Made by a program: the position numbers and the translations under genes. DNA of 64,000 bases from NCBI RefSeq assembly GCF_029714325.1, contig NZ_CP121666.1, forward strand, positions 1 to 64,000, given 5' to 3'. Below are positions 8,571-18,531 of the stretch, one piece after another (positions within the stretch are counted from its first letter, which is position 1; each line of letters begins with the position of its first letter). Origin of the DNA: Bradyrhizobium sp. CB1717 (lineage in GTDB: Bacteria > Pseudomonadota > Alphaproteobacteria > Rhizobiales > Xanthobacteraceae). The notes under the pieces are model-generated. The model was not told where the DNA came from. It ran no database searches and saw only the letters and a list, made by a program, of their open reading frames with translations.

Positions 8571-8607
8571 ACCCGAGGCCGTTCCGGGGGCGCCACGGCG
8601 CCTCGGG
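8567..8607 (+). other. Hairpin and possible leader remnant after the array
   Basis: Right at the stop of array gene 3, TTGAACCCG plus GTTCCG resembles the start of the array leader. An 8-bp stem CCCGAGGC (8572-8579) / GCCTCGGG (8600-8607) follows. There is no T-run, so intrinsic termination is doubtful. It could mark the edge of the duplicated unit. Confidence 0.3.
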
Positions 8608-8795
8608 ACAGGCTCCTGCGCCCCGTAAAATCTACGCCTTCAAGGGCCAAAAACAGGGTCTCGAATCGGGCTTTTCGCGAGCCTCGGAATCGGCCTTCAC
8701 ACGCCTTGAAAACCGGCAGAAAAACCCTATCTGCTCAAAGGGTTGCCGGAAGATACTTTGCGCTAGGCGCAAGCGGTCTTTCATGGCACAAATAG

Positions 8796-11288
<2,493 letters not shown>

Positions 11289-11329
11289 GGCGGTTGGCTT
11301 TGGACGCTCGCTAGCGGCGCACTCGCTGC

Positions 11330-11470
11330 AACCTCTCCCGCTTGCGGGGGAGGTCGGCGCGGAGCGCCGGGTGGGGGCTTTCTCCTCGCGGGGATATTCT
11401 CCGCAAACCTCAACAAATCCCACCGCTGAAGCACCCCACCCCAACCCTCCCCCGCAAGCGGGAGAGGGGG
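11330..11470. repeat. Pair of palindromic repeats, family A variant, facing each other
   Basis: There are two elements: 11330-11377 (CCTCTCCCGCTTGCGGGGGAGG plus a GGCGCGGAGCGCC hairpin) and 11432-11470 (CACCCCACCCC...CCCTCCCCCGCAAGCGGGAGAGGG). They are inverted relative to each other across 54 bp. Together they fill most of the gyrB to scramblase-like gene gap. They are a variant of family A with GCTTGC or GCAAGC loops. Confidence 0.75.
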
Positions 11471-11563
11471 CGCACCACCTTCAAGGCAACACCACCTCCC
11501 TGAACCTCCCCACCGGGCACCGCGACAAAATGGCGTAGCTGGCACTGGAAGAGGTCCAAGCCA

Positions 11564-12202
11564 ATGTTGTCGACGTTAGCCGCCCAGCGCCAAATGTACG
11601 TGCAGCAGGCCTTCGAATTGGCCGAGCTGTTTGGTCTCGAAACCCGCAACAAGTATCGTATCTGCGACGAAAGTGGTCGCGATCTGCTCTATGCGGCCGA
11701 ACAGCAAAAGGGACTTCTCGGCTTCCTGGGGCGCCAGGTGTTTGGCCATTGGCGCTCTTTTGAGATCCATTTTTTCGACAACGCCCGACAGCAGGTCATG
11801 CGCGGGGTTCATCCCTTCCGCTGGTTCTTTCAGTGTCTGGAGCTGCATTCGCGCGACGGCCGCCTCATCGGCACCATCGAGCGTCAGTTTTCGATCCTCA
11901 CCAAGACCTTCCATGTCATCGATGCGCAGGGCAGAGTGGTGCTCGAGGTCAGCTCGCCATTTTGGCGCGTGTGGACGTTTCCGTTCATGCGCGGAGCGAA
12001 CGAGCACGCGCGCGTTGCGAAAAAATGGTCCGGCCTTGCCTCTGAGCTGTTTACAGACCGCGATAGTTTTCTCGTGGAGTATCTGGACCCCGGCCTGACC
12101 GAAGATGAGCGAGCGCTGGTTCTCGCAGCCGCGATCTACATCGACCTCATGTACTTCGAGGTCAAAGGCGAGGGCGGCGCAATCAATTGGCTCCGCAATT
12201 GA
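11564..12202 (+). CDS. Phospholipid scramblase-like protein (LURP-one/Tubby-like fold)
   Basis: This 212-residue protein resembles the scramblase family. It has the NKYRICDESGRDLLYAAEQ opening strand, FEIHFFDNARQQVMRGVHPFRWF, and repeated beta elements such as ERQFSILTKTFHVIDAQGR. The C-terminal helix is hydrophobic (ALVLAAAIYIDLMYFEV), as in eukaryotic scramblases. Bacterial members have no settled function; a membrane-associated beta-barrel role is inferred. ATG 11564 has a GAAGAGG stretch upstream. It is a single gene between gyrB and a small membrane protein. Confidence 0.8.
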   Translation: MLSTLAAQRQMYVQQAFELAELFGLETRNKYRICDESGRDLLYAAEQQKGLLGFLGRQVFGHWRSFEIHFFDNARQQVMRGVHPFRWFFQCLELHSRDGRLIGTIERQFSILTKTFHVIDAQGRVVLEVSSPFWRVWTFPFMRGANEHARVAKKWSGLASELFTDRDSFLVEYLDPGLTEDERALVLAAAIYIDLMYFEVKGEGGAINWLRN

Positions 12203-12281
12203 CCTCCTGAACCTCGCCACCTGCCGTCACGACGAAAGAGCGTAAGGCCATCGGCCAATTCCGGCCGGGAAACGTGATGTC

Positions 12282-12746
12282 ATGAGCGCCCCCGCATTGA
12301 GGCCCACCCTGCCCTCCCGCCGGCTCGGTATCATCGGCAGCATTGTCGGTGTGCTGGCGCTGATGGCGGCCGTGTTGCCGCATTGGGTGGTGCCGATGGT
12401 GTTTCCGCCACCGCCAGCGGACCAGGTCATCGTCGACACCGGCCATCGCATCAAGGACCGCCTGATGGCGCGGGTGAAGGGCGTCGAGTATCAGGCGCCG
12501 AAGGTCGAGAAATCCGCCGGACGCAGCTGGAGCGAGACCGCTTCCGCGACTGCGATCTCGCTCGGCCTGCTCGCCATTTTGCTGTCGGTTCTCTCGCTGA
12601 TCTTCCGGGAAGAGCGGCTCCTCGCCGGCGTCGCGGCCGTCCTCGGCACCGGCGCCATCGCAATCGAAATCTCCTTCGTCATGATCGGCGCGCTGATCCT
12701 GATCGCGATCCTCTATGTGGTGGGGAATATCATCGGCCTGCTCTAG
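12282..12746 (+). CDS. Small membrane protein, unknown function
   Basis: This 154-residue protein has one N-terminal membrane segment at about 12-38 (LGIIGSIVGVLALMAAVLPHWV). A soluble stretch of about 55 residues follows, then three closely spaced hydrophobic segments (AISLGLLAILLSVLSLIF, LAGVAAVLGTGAIAIEISFV, MIGALILIAILYVV). I do not recognise a family. It is probably an inner membrane protein. Its 5' neighbour ends 79 bp upstream, and a palindromic repeat follows. Confidence 0.75.
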   Translation: MSAPALRPTLPSRRLGIIGSIVGVLALMAAVLPHWVVPMVFPPPPADQVIVDTGHRIKDRLMARVKGVEYQAPKVEKSAGRSWSETASATAISLGLLAILLSVLSLIFREERLLAGVAAVLGTGAIAIEISFVMIGALILIAILYVVGNIIGLL

Positions 12747-12765
12747 GGCCATTTGCCACAAGCTC

Positions 12766-12878
12766 CCGTCCCCATCCTGAGGAGCCCGCGACAGCGGGCG
12801 TCTCGAAGGATGGCCGCGGGCGGCATAGGGGCCTGCATGGTTCGAGACGCGCGTTCCGCGCTCCTCACCATGAGGGGC
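12766..12878. repeat. Palindromic intergenic repeat, family F
   Basis: The left part reads CCATCCTGAGGAGCCCGCG and the right part CGCTCCTCACCATGAGGGG, around an inner TCTCGAAGGATGG / GGTTCGAGACGCG. It is a long imperfect inverted repeat between the small membrane protein and murA. I saw no other copy in this window. Confidence 0.65.
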
Positions 12879-13007
12879 TAGCAGCCGCCTCGGAGCTGGC
12901 CGCCGGGCCTTCGAACCACCGCCCAGCACAATTGCTACCGCGCTCAATTCCCTATAGTTTCCGCCTCCAAAGCAGCCCGCCCCAACCCATCAGGACGGAG
13001 AAATCCC

Positions 13008-14303
13008 GTGGCGCCCATCCAGTACATCGTCGAGGGCGGTCACCGGCTCTCGGGCTCGATCGAGCCGTCCGGCAACAAGAATTCGGCGCTGCCGATCATC
13101 GCCGCCGCCCTGCTCACCGAGCATCCGGTGACGCTGGAGAACGTGCCGCGGATCCGCGACACCGAGACGCTGGTCGAGCTGATCCGCTCGGTCGGCGCGT
13201 CCGCGGAATGGACGGGGCGCAACACGCTTCATATCCACGCCAAGAGCATCCGCGCCGCCGACCTCGATCCCGAGCTGTGCGTCCGCATCCGGGCCTCGAT
13301 CCTGCTCGCCGGTCCCCTGCTGGCCCGCTGCGGCGAGGTGATGCTGCCGCCGCCCGGCGGCGACGTCATCGGCCGGCGCCGGCTCGACACCCATGTGCTG
13401 GCGCTCGAACAGCTCGGCGCGAAGGTCACCGCGACCGACCGGCTCGAATTCCGCGCGGCCAGGCTCGCCGGTGCCGACGTGTTCCTGGACGAGCCGAGCG
13501 TGACCGCGACCGAGAACGCGCTGGTGGCGGCGGTCGCCGCGGACGGCGTCACATACCTGCGCAACGCCGCGTCCGAGCCGCATGTGCAGGACCTCGCCAA
13601 CTTCCTGGTCGCGCTCGGCGCGAAGATCGAGGGCATCGGCACCAACACCATGGTCATTCATGGGCCGGCGACGCTCGGGGAAACGACCTACCGGATCCAG
13701 CCCGACCATATCGAGGTCGGCTCGCTGATCGGCCTTGCCGCCGTGACGCGCTCACAGCTTCGCATCGTGCGGGCGGGCGTCGAGCACCTGCGCTCGATCC
13801 GCATGGGTTTCGAGCGGCTCGGCATCGTCTGCCGGGTCGAGGGCGACGATCTGATCGTGCCCTCGAACCAGACATTGAAGATCCAGGACGATTTCGGCGG
13901 CCATGTGCCGAAGCTGGAGGACCAGCCCTGGCCGGCCTTCCCGGCCGATTTGATGTCGATCGCGATCGTCACCGCCACGCAATGCGAGGGCGTGATCCTG
14001 ATGTTCGAGAAGATGTTCGAATCCAGGATGTTCTTCGTCGACAAGCTGATCGCGATGGGCGCGCGCATCGTGCTGTGCGACCCGCACCGCGCCATCATCG
14101 CCGGCCCCAGCCGCCTGCGCGGCGCATCGATGATCTCGCCCGACATCCGCGCCGGCATGGCGATGCTGCTCGCGGCCGTGTGTGCCGAGGGCACCTCCAC
14201 GATCAACAATGCCGACCAGATCGAGCGCGGCTATGAGCGCATCGAGGAACGGCTGAACGCGCTGGGCGCGAAGATCAAGCGCGTGCCTGAAAGGAAGAGC
14301 TGA
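13008..14303 (+). CDS. murA: UDP-GlcNAc 1-carboxyvinyltransferase, MurA family, with Asp at the Cys115 position
   Basis: MurA transfers enolpyruvate from PEP to UDP-GlcNAc, the first committed step of peptidoglycan synthesis. The 431-residue protein keeps the EPSP-synthase-like double-domain fold. It has Lys24-Asn25 (SGNKNSALPI), the Arg equivalent to E. coli R120 (IGRRRLDTH), the catalytic Asp in AFPADL, and the DIRAG Arg near the C terminus. The residue aligned with E. coli Cys115 is Asp119 (codon GAC at 13362-13364, motif PGGDVIG instead of PGGCxIG). Natural or engineered Cys-to-Asp forms are known to stay active and resist fosfomycin. The start is GTG 13008. It could be the essential MurA or a second paralogue. 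Confidence 0.92.
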   Translation: MAPIQYIVEGGHRLSGSIEPSGNKNSALPIIAAALLTEHPVTLENVPRIRDTETLVELIRSVGASAEWTGRNTLHIHAKSIRAADLDPELCVRIRASILLAGPLLARCGEVMLPPPGGDVIGRRRLDTHVLALEQLGAKVTATDRLEFRAARLAGADVFLDEPSVTATENALVAAVAADGVTYLRNAASEPHVQDLANFLVALGAKIEGIGTNTMVIHGPATLGETTYRIQPDHIEVGSLIGLAAVTRSQLRIVRAGVEHLRSIRMGFERLGIVCRVEGDDLIVPSNQTLKIQDDFGGHVPKLEDQPWPAFPADLMSIAIVTATQCEGVILMFEKMFESRMFFVDKLIAMGARIVLCDPHRAIIAGPSRLRGASMISPDIRAGMAMLLAAVCAEGTSTINNADQIERGYERIEERLNALGAKIKRVPERKS

Positions 14304-14315
14304 GGGCTCTTTCTT

Positions 14316-14362
14316 CCTTCTCCCCTTGTGGGAGAAGGTGGCGCGAAGCGCCGGATGAGGGG
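14316..14362. repeat. Family A palindromic repeat, inverted copy
   Basis: This copy reads CCTTCTCCCCTTGTGGGAGAAGG and then GGCGCGAAGCGCC and GGATGAGGGG. It lies just after the murA stop and faces the direct copy at 14400 that carries the IS. Confidence 0.8.
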
Positions 14363-14399
14363 TTCTATCCACTCGCAAGATTGCTCGTAAGGATAGAGA

Positions 14400-14450
14400 C
14401 CCCTCACCCGTCTCGCCGCTACGCGGCGAGCCACCCTCTCCCACAAGGGG
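14400..14450. repeat. Family A palindromic repeat, left part, interrupted by an IS
   Basis: CCCCTCACCCGTC... up to CCCACAAGGGG. The right arm of the last stem is displaced beyond the IS, at 15572-15588 (CCCACAAGGGGAGAGGG). Without the IS the two parts rejoin into an intact palindrome, CCCTCTCCC paired with GGGGAGAGGG. Confidence 0.85.
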
Positions 14451-15571
14451 CCTGTTGCGTAATTCGCCAGTTGTGATTCCCTAGGGCAAAGCCTTGAGGG
14501 GATGACGATGGCGGTTAAGCGGACGGGACAGCCGAGCTTTGTGGAAGCACTGATGCCGAAGGGGGCCGGCGCCAATGCAGCGCTGGATCGGCTGGCTGGC
14601 CTGGTCAAGTGGTACCGGTTCGAGAAGCTGATCGGCCATCTGCGGGATGAAGGGAGCCCCGGTCGTCCAGGCTATCCGGTGCTGGTGCTGTTTCGTGCGG
14701 TGCTGTTGCAGTCGCTCTATGGTCTTTCGGAACGCGAACTCGAGGAAGCGTTGGGCGACCGGTTGTCGTTCAAGCGCTTCGTCGGTTTGAGCCTCGAAGA
14801 TGCGACGCCCGACCACACGGTTCTGAACCGCTTCCGGAACCAGCTCGTCGAACAAGGGCTGTTGGAGAAGCTGTTTGGCGAGCTGGATCGCCAGCTCGAG
14901 AATGCCGGGGTCATCCTCAAGCGCGGCACGATGCTGGATGCGACCTTGATCCAGGCGGTGTCAACCCCTCCGAAGCAGGATCGTCCCTCAAACGACCCAG
15001 ATGCCCGGTTTACCAAGCGGCAGGGCAAGGGTGGTTCGACCTTCGGCTACAAGGCTCACATGGGTGTCGACGAGGGATCCGGCCTGATCCGCGCAGTCCT
15101 GACCACGCCCGCCAATGTCAACGACACAACGCCGGCCGACGAACTGATCCGTGGCGATGAAGCCGTGGTGTGGGCCGATGCAGCCTACGACACCCATGCC
15201 CGACGGGCTCGGCTGAAAGCGGAAGGCAAGAAGCCCCGCATCGCCCGTCGTCCCAACCGACATCACCCGGAGCTACCGCCTCGGCTCAAACGCTACAACC
15301 TCCTCATCGCGCGCCGACGAGCCCAGGTCGAGACCACCTTCGCCACTCTCAAACGCCGCATGCGGCTGACCTGCATCCGCTATGTCGGTCTCATGAAGGC
15401 AAGCGGGCAGGTCCTGCTTGCCTCCATCGCGTTCAACATGAGGCGCTGGGCCGCGCTCGCCGCCTGAGACGCCCGCCAAGGGCACCAAGTACAGATCTCG
15501 GCCTGACAATCGGCGTCAACACAGCCCTCTCTCCCTACGTCTCCTGCCTCAAAAGGCCGTAGCGCAACAGG
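14451..15571 (+). mobile_element. IS5-family insertion sequence, copy 1
   Basis: This is a 1,121-bp element with short terminal inverted repeats CCTGTTGCG / CGCAACAGG. They extend to 12 bp if the flanking G and C bases are counted. It is flanked by direct repeats of CCCACAAGGGG (14440-14450 and 15572-15582). Because the target is itself palindromic, the true duplication can only be bounded as 5-11 bp. It carries one complete transposase gene. A second copy of identical length and identical protein is at 22624-23744 in the opposite orientation. Confidence 0.93.
14502..15467 (+). CDS. IS5-family DDE transposase, copy 1
   Basis: This 321-residue DDE transposase catalyses movement of the surrounding IS. 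It has an N-terminal DUF772-type domain (RLAGLVKWYRFEKLI, FRAVLLQSLYGLSERELEEAL, DHTVLNRFR). The catalytic residues appear as Asp146 (GTMLDATLI), Asp226 (WADAAYDT) and Glu277 (RRRAQVETTFATLKRR). GAGGGG precedes the ATG 14502 / ATG 14508 pair, so either could be used. The gene is intact and identical in translation to copy 2, so the element was recently active. Confidence 0.95.
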   Translation: MTMAVKRTGQPSFVEALMPKGAGANAALDRLAGLVKWYRFEKLIGHLRDEGSPGRPGYPVLVLFRAVLLQSLYGLSERELEEALGDRLSFKRFVGLSLEDATPDHTVLNRFRNQLVEQGLLEKLFGELDRQLENAGVILKRGTMLDATLIQAVSTPPKQDRPSNDPDARFTKRQGKGGSTFGYKAHMGVDEGSGLIRAVLTTPANVNDTTPADELIRGDEAVVWADAAYDTHARRARLKAEGKKPRIARRPNRHHPELPPRLKRYNLLIARRRAQVETTFATLKRRMRLTCIRYVGLMKASGQVLLASIAFNMRRWAALAA

Positions 15572-15588
15572 CCCACAAGGGGAGAGGG
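15572..15588. repeat. Right arm of the family A repeat split by IS copy 1
   Basis: CCCACAAGGGG is the duplicated target and AGAGGG completes the stem begun by CCCTCTCCC at about 14434-14442. The match of arms supports simple insertion here. Confidence 0.8.
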
Positions 15589-15616
15589 AAAAAGAAGCCC
15601 GCACCTCGCACAATAT

Positions 15617-15710
15617 CGTAGGGTGGGCAAAGCGAAGCGTGCCCACGGCTTCCATTATTGTATTTGATAGTGGCGGGCACGGCGCAAGTGCGCCTTTGCC
15701 CACCCTGCGA
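15617..15710. repeat. Long inverted repeat, family E
   Basis: CGTAGGGTGGGCAAAGCG on the left pairs with CGCCTTTGCCCACCCTGCG on the right, with an inner GTGCCCACGG / GCGGGCACGG. A relative sits at 40732-40812. It occupies part of the 450-bp gap between the transposase and the MATE gene. The rest (15711-15920) holds another GC-rich inverted stretch and no convincing gene. Confidence 0.75.
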
Positions 15711-15920
15711 TTCCGAGTTCGCGGAGAGATACCGTGAAGCGGCAACCTCGCGCATCAATCTCGTGCGCCGGACGCAGCACAGCACATCAGTGATGCGCTG
15801 CTGAGCCGGGGCCCATGCGACTACGAGCTACGCCTGGGGCTTCTGGGTGCCGGCTCGCGCTGCGCGCGTCCGGGACACGTGGGCCATGTTTTCGACGTGT
15901 GGCTGTGCTAGTGAGCCGCC

Positions 15921-17315
15921 ATGCTCGACACCGTCCAACATCATGCACAGCCGCAAGCCGGCGTGCCGCAGGGCCATCTCGCTGCGGAATTCGGCGAGAC
16001 GCTGCGGCTGGCCGTGCCGATGATGCTGACGCAGCTCGGGCAGATCGCGATGATCACGACCGATCTCGCGATGATCGGACACCTCGGCGAGAGCGCTGTC
16101 GCCGCGGCCGCGCTGGCACATACGGTCTATTTCGTCAGCTTCACCTTCGGGCTCGGACTGATGTCCGCGGTGTCGCCGCTGGCGGCGCAGGCGTTCGGCG
16201 CCGGCGACGTCAGGCGGATCCGCCGCTCCCTGCGCGTCGGGCTGTGGGCGGCGCTGCTGATCTCGCTGCCGATGATGGCTTCGCCGCTCTATGGCGAGCA
16301 GATCCTGCTCGCGCTCGGCCAGGTGCCGCAATCGGCCGCGCTGGCGCAGCGCTACCTGAACGGCCTTGCCTGGGGCATCGCACCTGCGCTCGGCTTCATC
16401 GCGCTGCGCAGCATGATGAGCGCGGTGAACCGGCCGCAGGCGCCGCTGTGGATCACGGTCGCGGCGATCCCGATCAATGCCGCGCTGGTCTACGCCTTGA
16501 TCAATGGCCTGTTCGGCCTGCCGGAGCTCGGCCTGTTCGGCGCGGGCCTTGCGACCACGCTGGTCAATCTCGGCACCTTCCTCGCCGCGCTCGCCATCGC
16601 CGGGCTGCGCAAGCCGCTCGCCGACTATCATCCGCTCGCCCGTCTCTGGCGGATCGACTGGCCCTTGATGCGCCAGCTCGTCGCGGTCGGCGCGCCGATC
16701 TCGTTTTCCCTTCTGCTGGAATATGGCCTGTTCTCCTCGGCCGCGCTGCTGATGGGACTGATCTCGACCACGGCGCTGGCCGCGCACCAGATCGCGCTGC
16801 AGGTCACGGCAGTGCTGTTCATGGTGCCGCTTGGCATCGGCATGGCGGCAACGGTGCGCGTCGGCCATGCCTTCGGCCGCGACGACATGGTCGCGGTGAG
16901 GCGCGCGGGTCTCGTCGCAGCGGTGCTCGGGATCGCCTTCGTCTCGGCCCTGACCATCGCGATCGTTCTCGGCCGCTACGAGCTCGGACGGCTGTTCTTC
17001 GGCCGCAGCGAAGCCAGCGCGGCAACGGTCGAGCTGACGGCGACATTGCTGCTGGTCGGCGCGAGCTTCTTCATCGCCGACGGCCTGCAGACCATCATGG
17101 GCGGCGCGCTGCGCGGCATCAACGACACCCGGATGACGCTGGTGTTCGCGGCGATCGGCTATTGGTGTGTCGCTTTCCCCATCGGCTGGGTGCTGGCCTT
17201 CAACGCCCACCTTGGCGCGGTCGGGGTCTGGATCGGATTCTCGATCGGCTCGTTCGTCTATGCCGGCCTTCTGATCTTGCGCTTCCGGATGCTGACGCGC
17301 AAACTGGCGGGATGA
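15921..17315 (+). CDS. MATE-family multidrug efflux transporter (NorM-like)
   Basis: This 464-residue integral membrane protein has about 12 hydrophobic segments arranged as two MATE halves. It has the conserved N-terminal LAVPMMLTQLGQIAMITTDLAMIG and the second-half RQLVAVGAPISFSLLLEYGLF. The family exports cationic drugs, dyes or secondary metabolites in exchange for Na+ or H+. The specific substrate cannot be told from sequence. The stop overlaps the next start as ATGA at 17312, so it is translationally coupled to the DUF2867 gene and probably cotranscribed with the DsbA-like gene. Confidence 0.92.
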   Translation: MLDTVQHHAQPQAGVPQGHLAAEFGETLRLAVPMMLTQLGQIAMITTDLAMIGHLGESAVAAAALAHTVYFVSFTFGLGLMSAVSPLAAQAFGAGDVRRIRRSLRVGLWAALLISLPMMASPLYGEQILLALGQVPQSAALAQRYLNGLAWGIAPALGFIALRSMMSAVNRPQAPLWITVAAIPINAALVYALINGLFGLPELGLFGAGLATTLVNLGTFLAALAIAGLRKPLADYHPLARLWRIDWPLMRQLVAVGAPISFSLLLEYGLFSSAALLMGLISTTALAAHQIALQVTAVLFMVPLGIGMAATVRVGHAFGRDDMVAVRRAGLVAAVLGIAFVSALTIAIVLGRYELGRLFFGRSEASAATVELTATLLLVGASFFIADGLQTIMGGALRGINDTRMTLVFAAIGYWCVAFPIGWVLAFNAHLGAVGVWIGFSIGSFVYAGLLILRFRMLTRKLAG

Positions 17316-17803
17316 TCGGGACAGTCCGCGAAGTCACCCCCAATGTCGACGCCGGTACGATGCTGGCAGGCGCGCAGTTCATCGACGCGTTCACCGTGGA
17401 GATCGGCACGGCGCCGGTCATCAACGCGCGCGAGGCCTGCACCAGGATGGTGCTGCACGGGCCGCGCTGGATCGACGTGCTGCTGCGCCTGCGCAACATC
17501 CTGGTGACGCCGTTCGGGCTGAAGAAATCGGGCCAGGGCGAGCATGCGCCTGGCGGCCTGATCGGCTTGTTTCCGGTGTTGAGCGAGACGCCGGAGCGGC
17601 TGGTCGCGGGCTTCAACGATTCCCATCTCGACTTCCGTATCGTGGTCGATGTCGCCGGCGATGCGGCACGCCGCCAGGCGACGTTGACCACGCTGGTGCG
17701 GACCAACAATCTGCTCGGCCGGACCTACCTCACCCTCATCACGCCCTTCCACAAGCTCGTGGCCCGCGGCATGATGGGCAGGATCGTGGAGCCGGCCCGA
17801 TGA
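17312..17803 (+). CDS. DUF2867 family protein
   Basis: This 163-residue protein resembles DUF2867. It has the family start IGTVREVTPNVDAGTMLAGAQFIDAFTVEIG, the middle WIDVLLRLRNILVTPFGLK, and the end LGRTYLTLITPFHKLVARGMM. The family fold resembles SRPBCC-type lipid-binding proteins, but the function is not established. The frame is open far upstream, inside MATE, so the start is set by the ATGA overlap with the MATE stop. Its own stop overlaps the next ATG (17800), so three genes are linked by 4-bp overlaps. Confidence 0.85.
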   Translation: MIGTVREVTPNVDAGTMLAGAQFIDAFTVEIGTAPVINAREACTRMVLHGPRWIDVLLRLRNILVTPFGLKKSGQGEHAPGGLIGLFPVLSETPERLVAGFNDSHLDFRIVVDVAGDAARRQATLTTLVRTNNLLGRTYLTLITPFHKLVARGMMGRIVEPAR

Positions 17804-18465
17804 CGTTCTCCGTCGACCTCTTCTACTCCTACCGCAGTCCGTTCAGCTATCTGGCGCTGCCGAAGACGCTGAGGCTCGTCACGGAGTATGACCTCGCGGT
17901 GAATTTGCGGCCGGTCTATCCGCTCGCGGTCCGCGTGCCCGGATTCTTCAAGACGGCCAGCCCGAACTTCATTCGCTATGTGGTGCTCGACAGCACGCGC
18001 GTGGCGCAGCACGAGGGCATTCCGTTCCGCTTTCCCCGGCCCGATCCGATCGTGCAGGACAAGGTGACGTTGGATGTCGCGACCGAACAGCCCTACATCC
18101 ACCGCCTGACCCGGCTCGGCGCCATGGCGCAGCTCGAGGGGCGCTCGCTCGCCTTCACCGACGCGATCGCCCGCGTGCTGTGGGACGGTTCGGTCTCGGG
18201 GTGGAACGAGGGCGATCATCTCGCGCGCGCGGCCGAGAAGGCCGGCTTCGATCTCGCCGCCATGGATGAAGCGATCACCGCCGATCCGGATCGCTATGAG
18301 CAGGTGATCGCGGAGAACGAGAAGGACCACGCCGCGTCCGGCCATTGGGGCGTGCCGACCTTCGTGTTCGAGAACGAGCCGTTCTTCGGCCAGGACCGCA
18401 TCGATCTGCTGCTCTGGCGCATGCAGGGGAAGGGCCTCGCGCGGCGCCAAGCCCGGCTGACATGA
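17800..18465 (+). CDS. DsbA-family / 2-hydroxychromene-2-carboxylate isomerase-like protein
   Basis: This 221-residue thioredoxin-fold protein belongs to the DsbA/GST-kappa superfamily. It starts with VDLFYSYRSPFSYLALP, where Ser13-Pro14 replaces the CxxC of disulfide oxidoreductases. This fits the glutathione-dependent isomerase branch (NahD/HCCA isomerase-like). The C-terminal GVPTFVFENEPFFGQDRIDLLLW has the cis-Pro (VPT) motif and the FGQDR signature of the isomerases. The substrate is unknown, but aromatic degradation or detoxification is plausible. It is coupled to DUF2867 and MATE by overlaps. Confidence 0.88.
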   Translation: MTFSVDLFYSYRSPFSYLALPKTLRLVTEYDLAVNLRPVYPLAVRVPGFFKTASPNFIRYVVLDSTRVAQHEGIPFRFPRPDPIVQDKVTLDVATEQPYIHRLTRLGAMAQLEGRSLAFTDAIARVLWDGSVSGWNEGDHLARAAEKAGFDLAAMDEAITADPDRYEQVIAENEKDHAASGHWGVPTFVFENEPFFGQDRIDLLLWRMQGKGLARRQARLT

Positions 18466-18531
18466 ACCGGTTTCCCCGAGATCGCGACTGAGACGTGGTG
18501 CCCCGATGCCGGCGGCGCCTTCGGAGGTCGC

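Noticed and set aside
12383..14236. 617-codon plus-strand frame overlapping the membrane protein and murA
   Set aside because: It runs out of frame through murA and the palindromic repeat and is Arg/Pro/His-rich; a high-GC artefact.
15711..15920. Small genes upstream of the MATE gene
   Set aside because: Open frames here translate GC-rich inverted repeats, have no ribosome-binding site, and match nothing I recognise.
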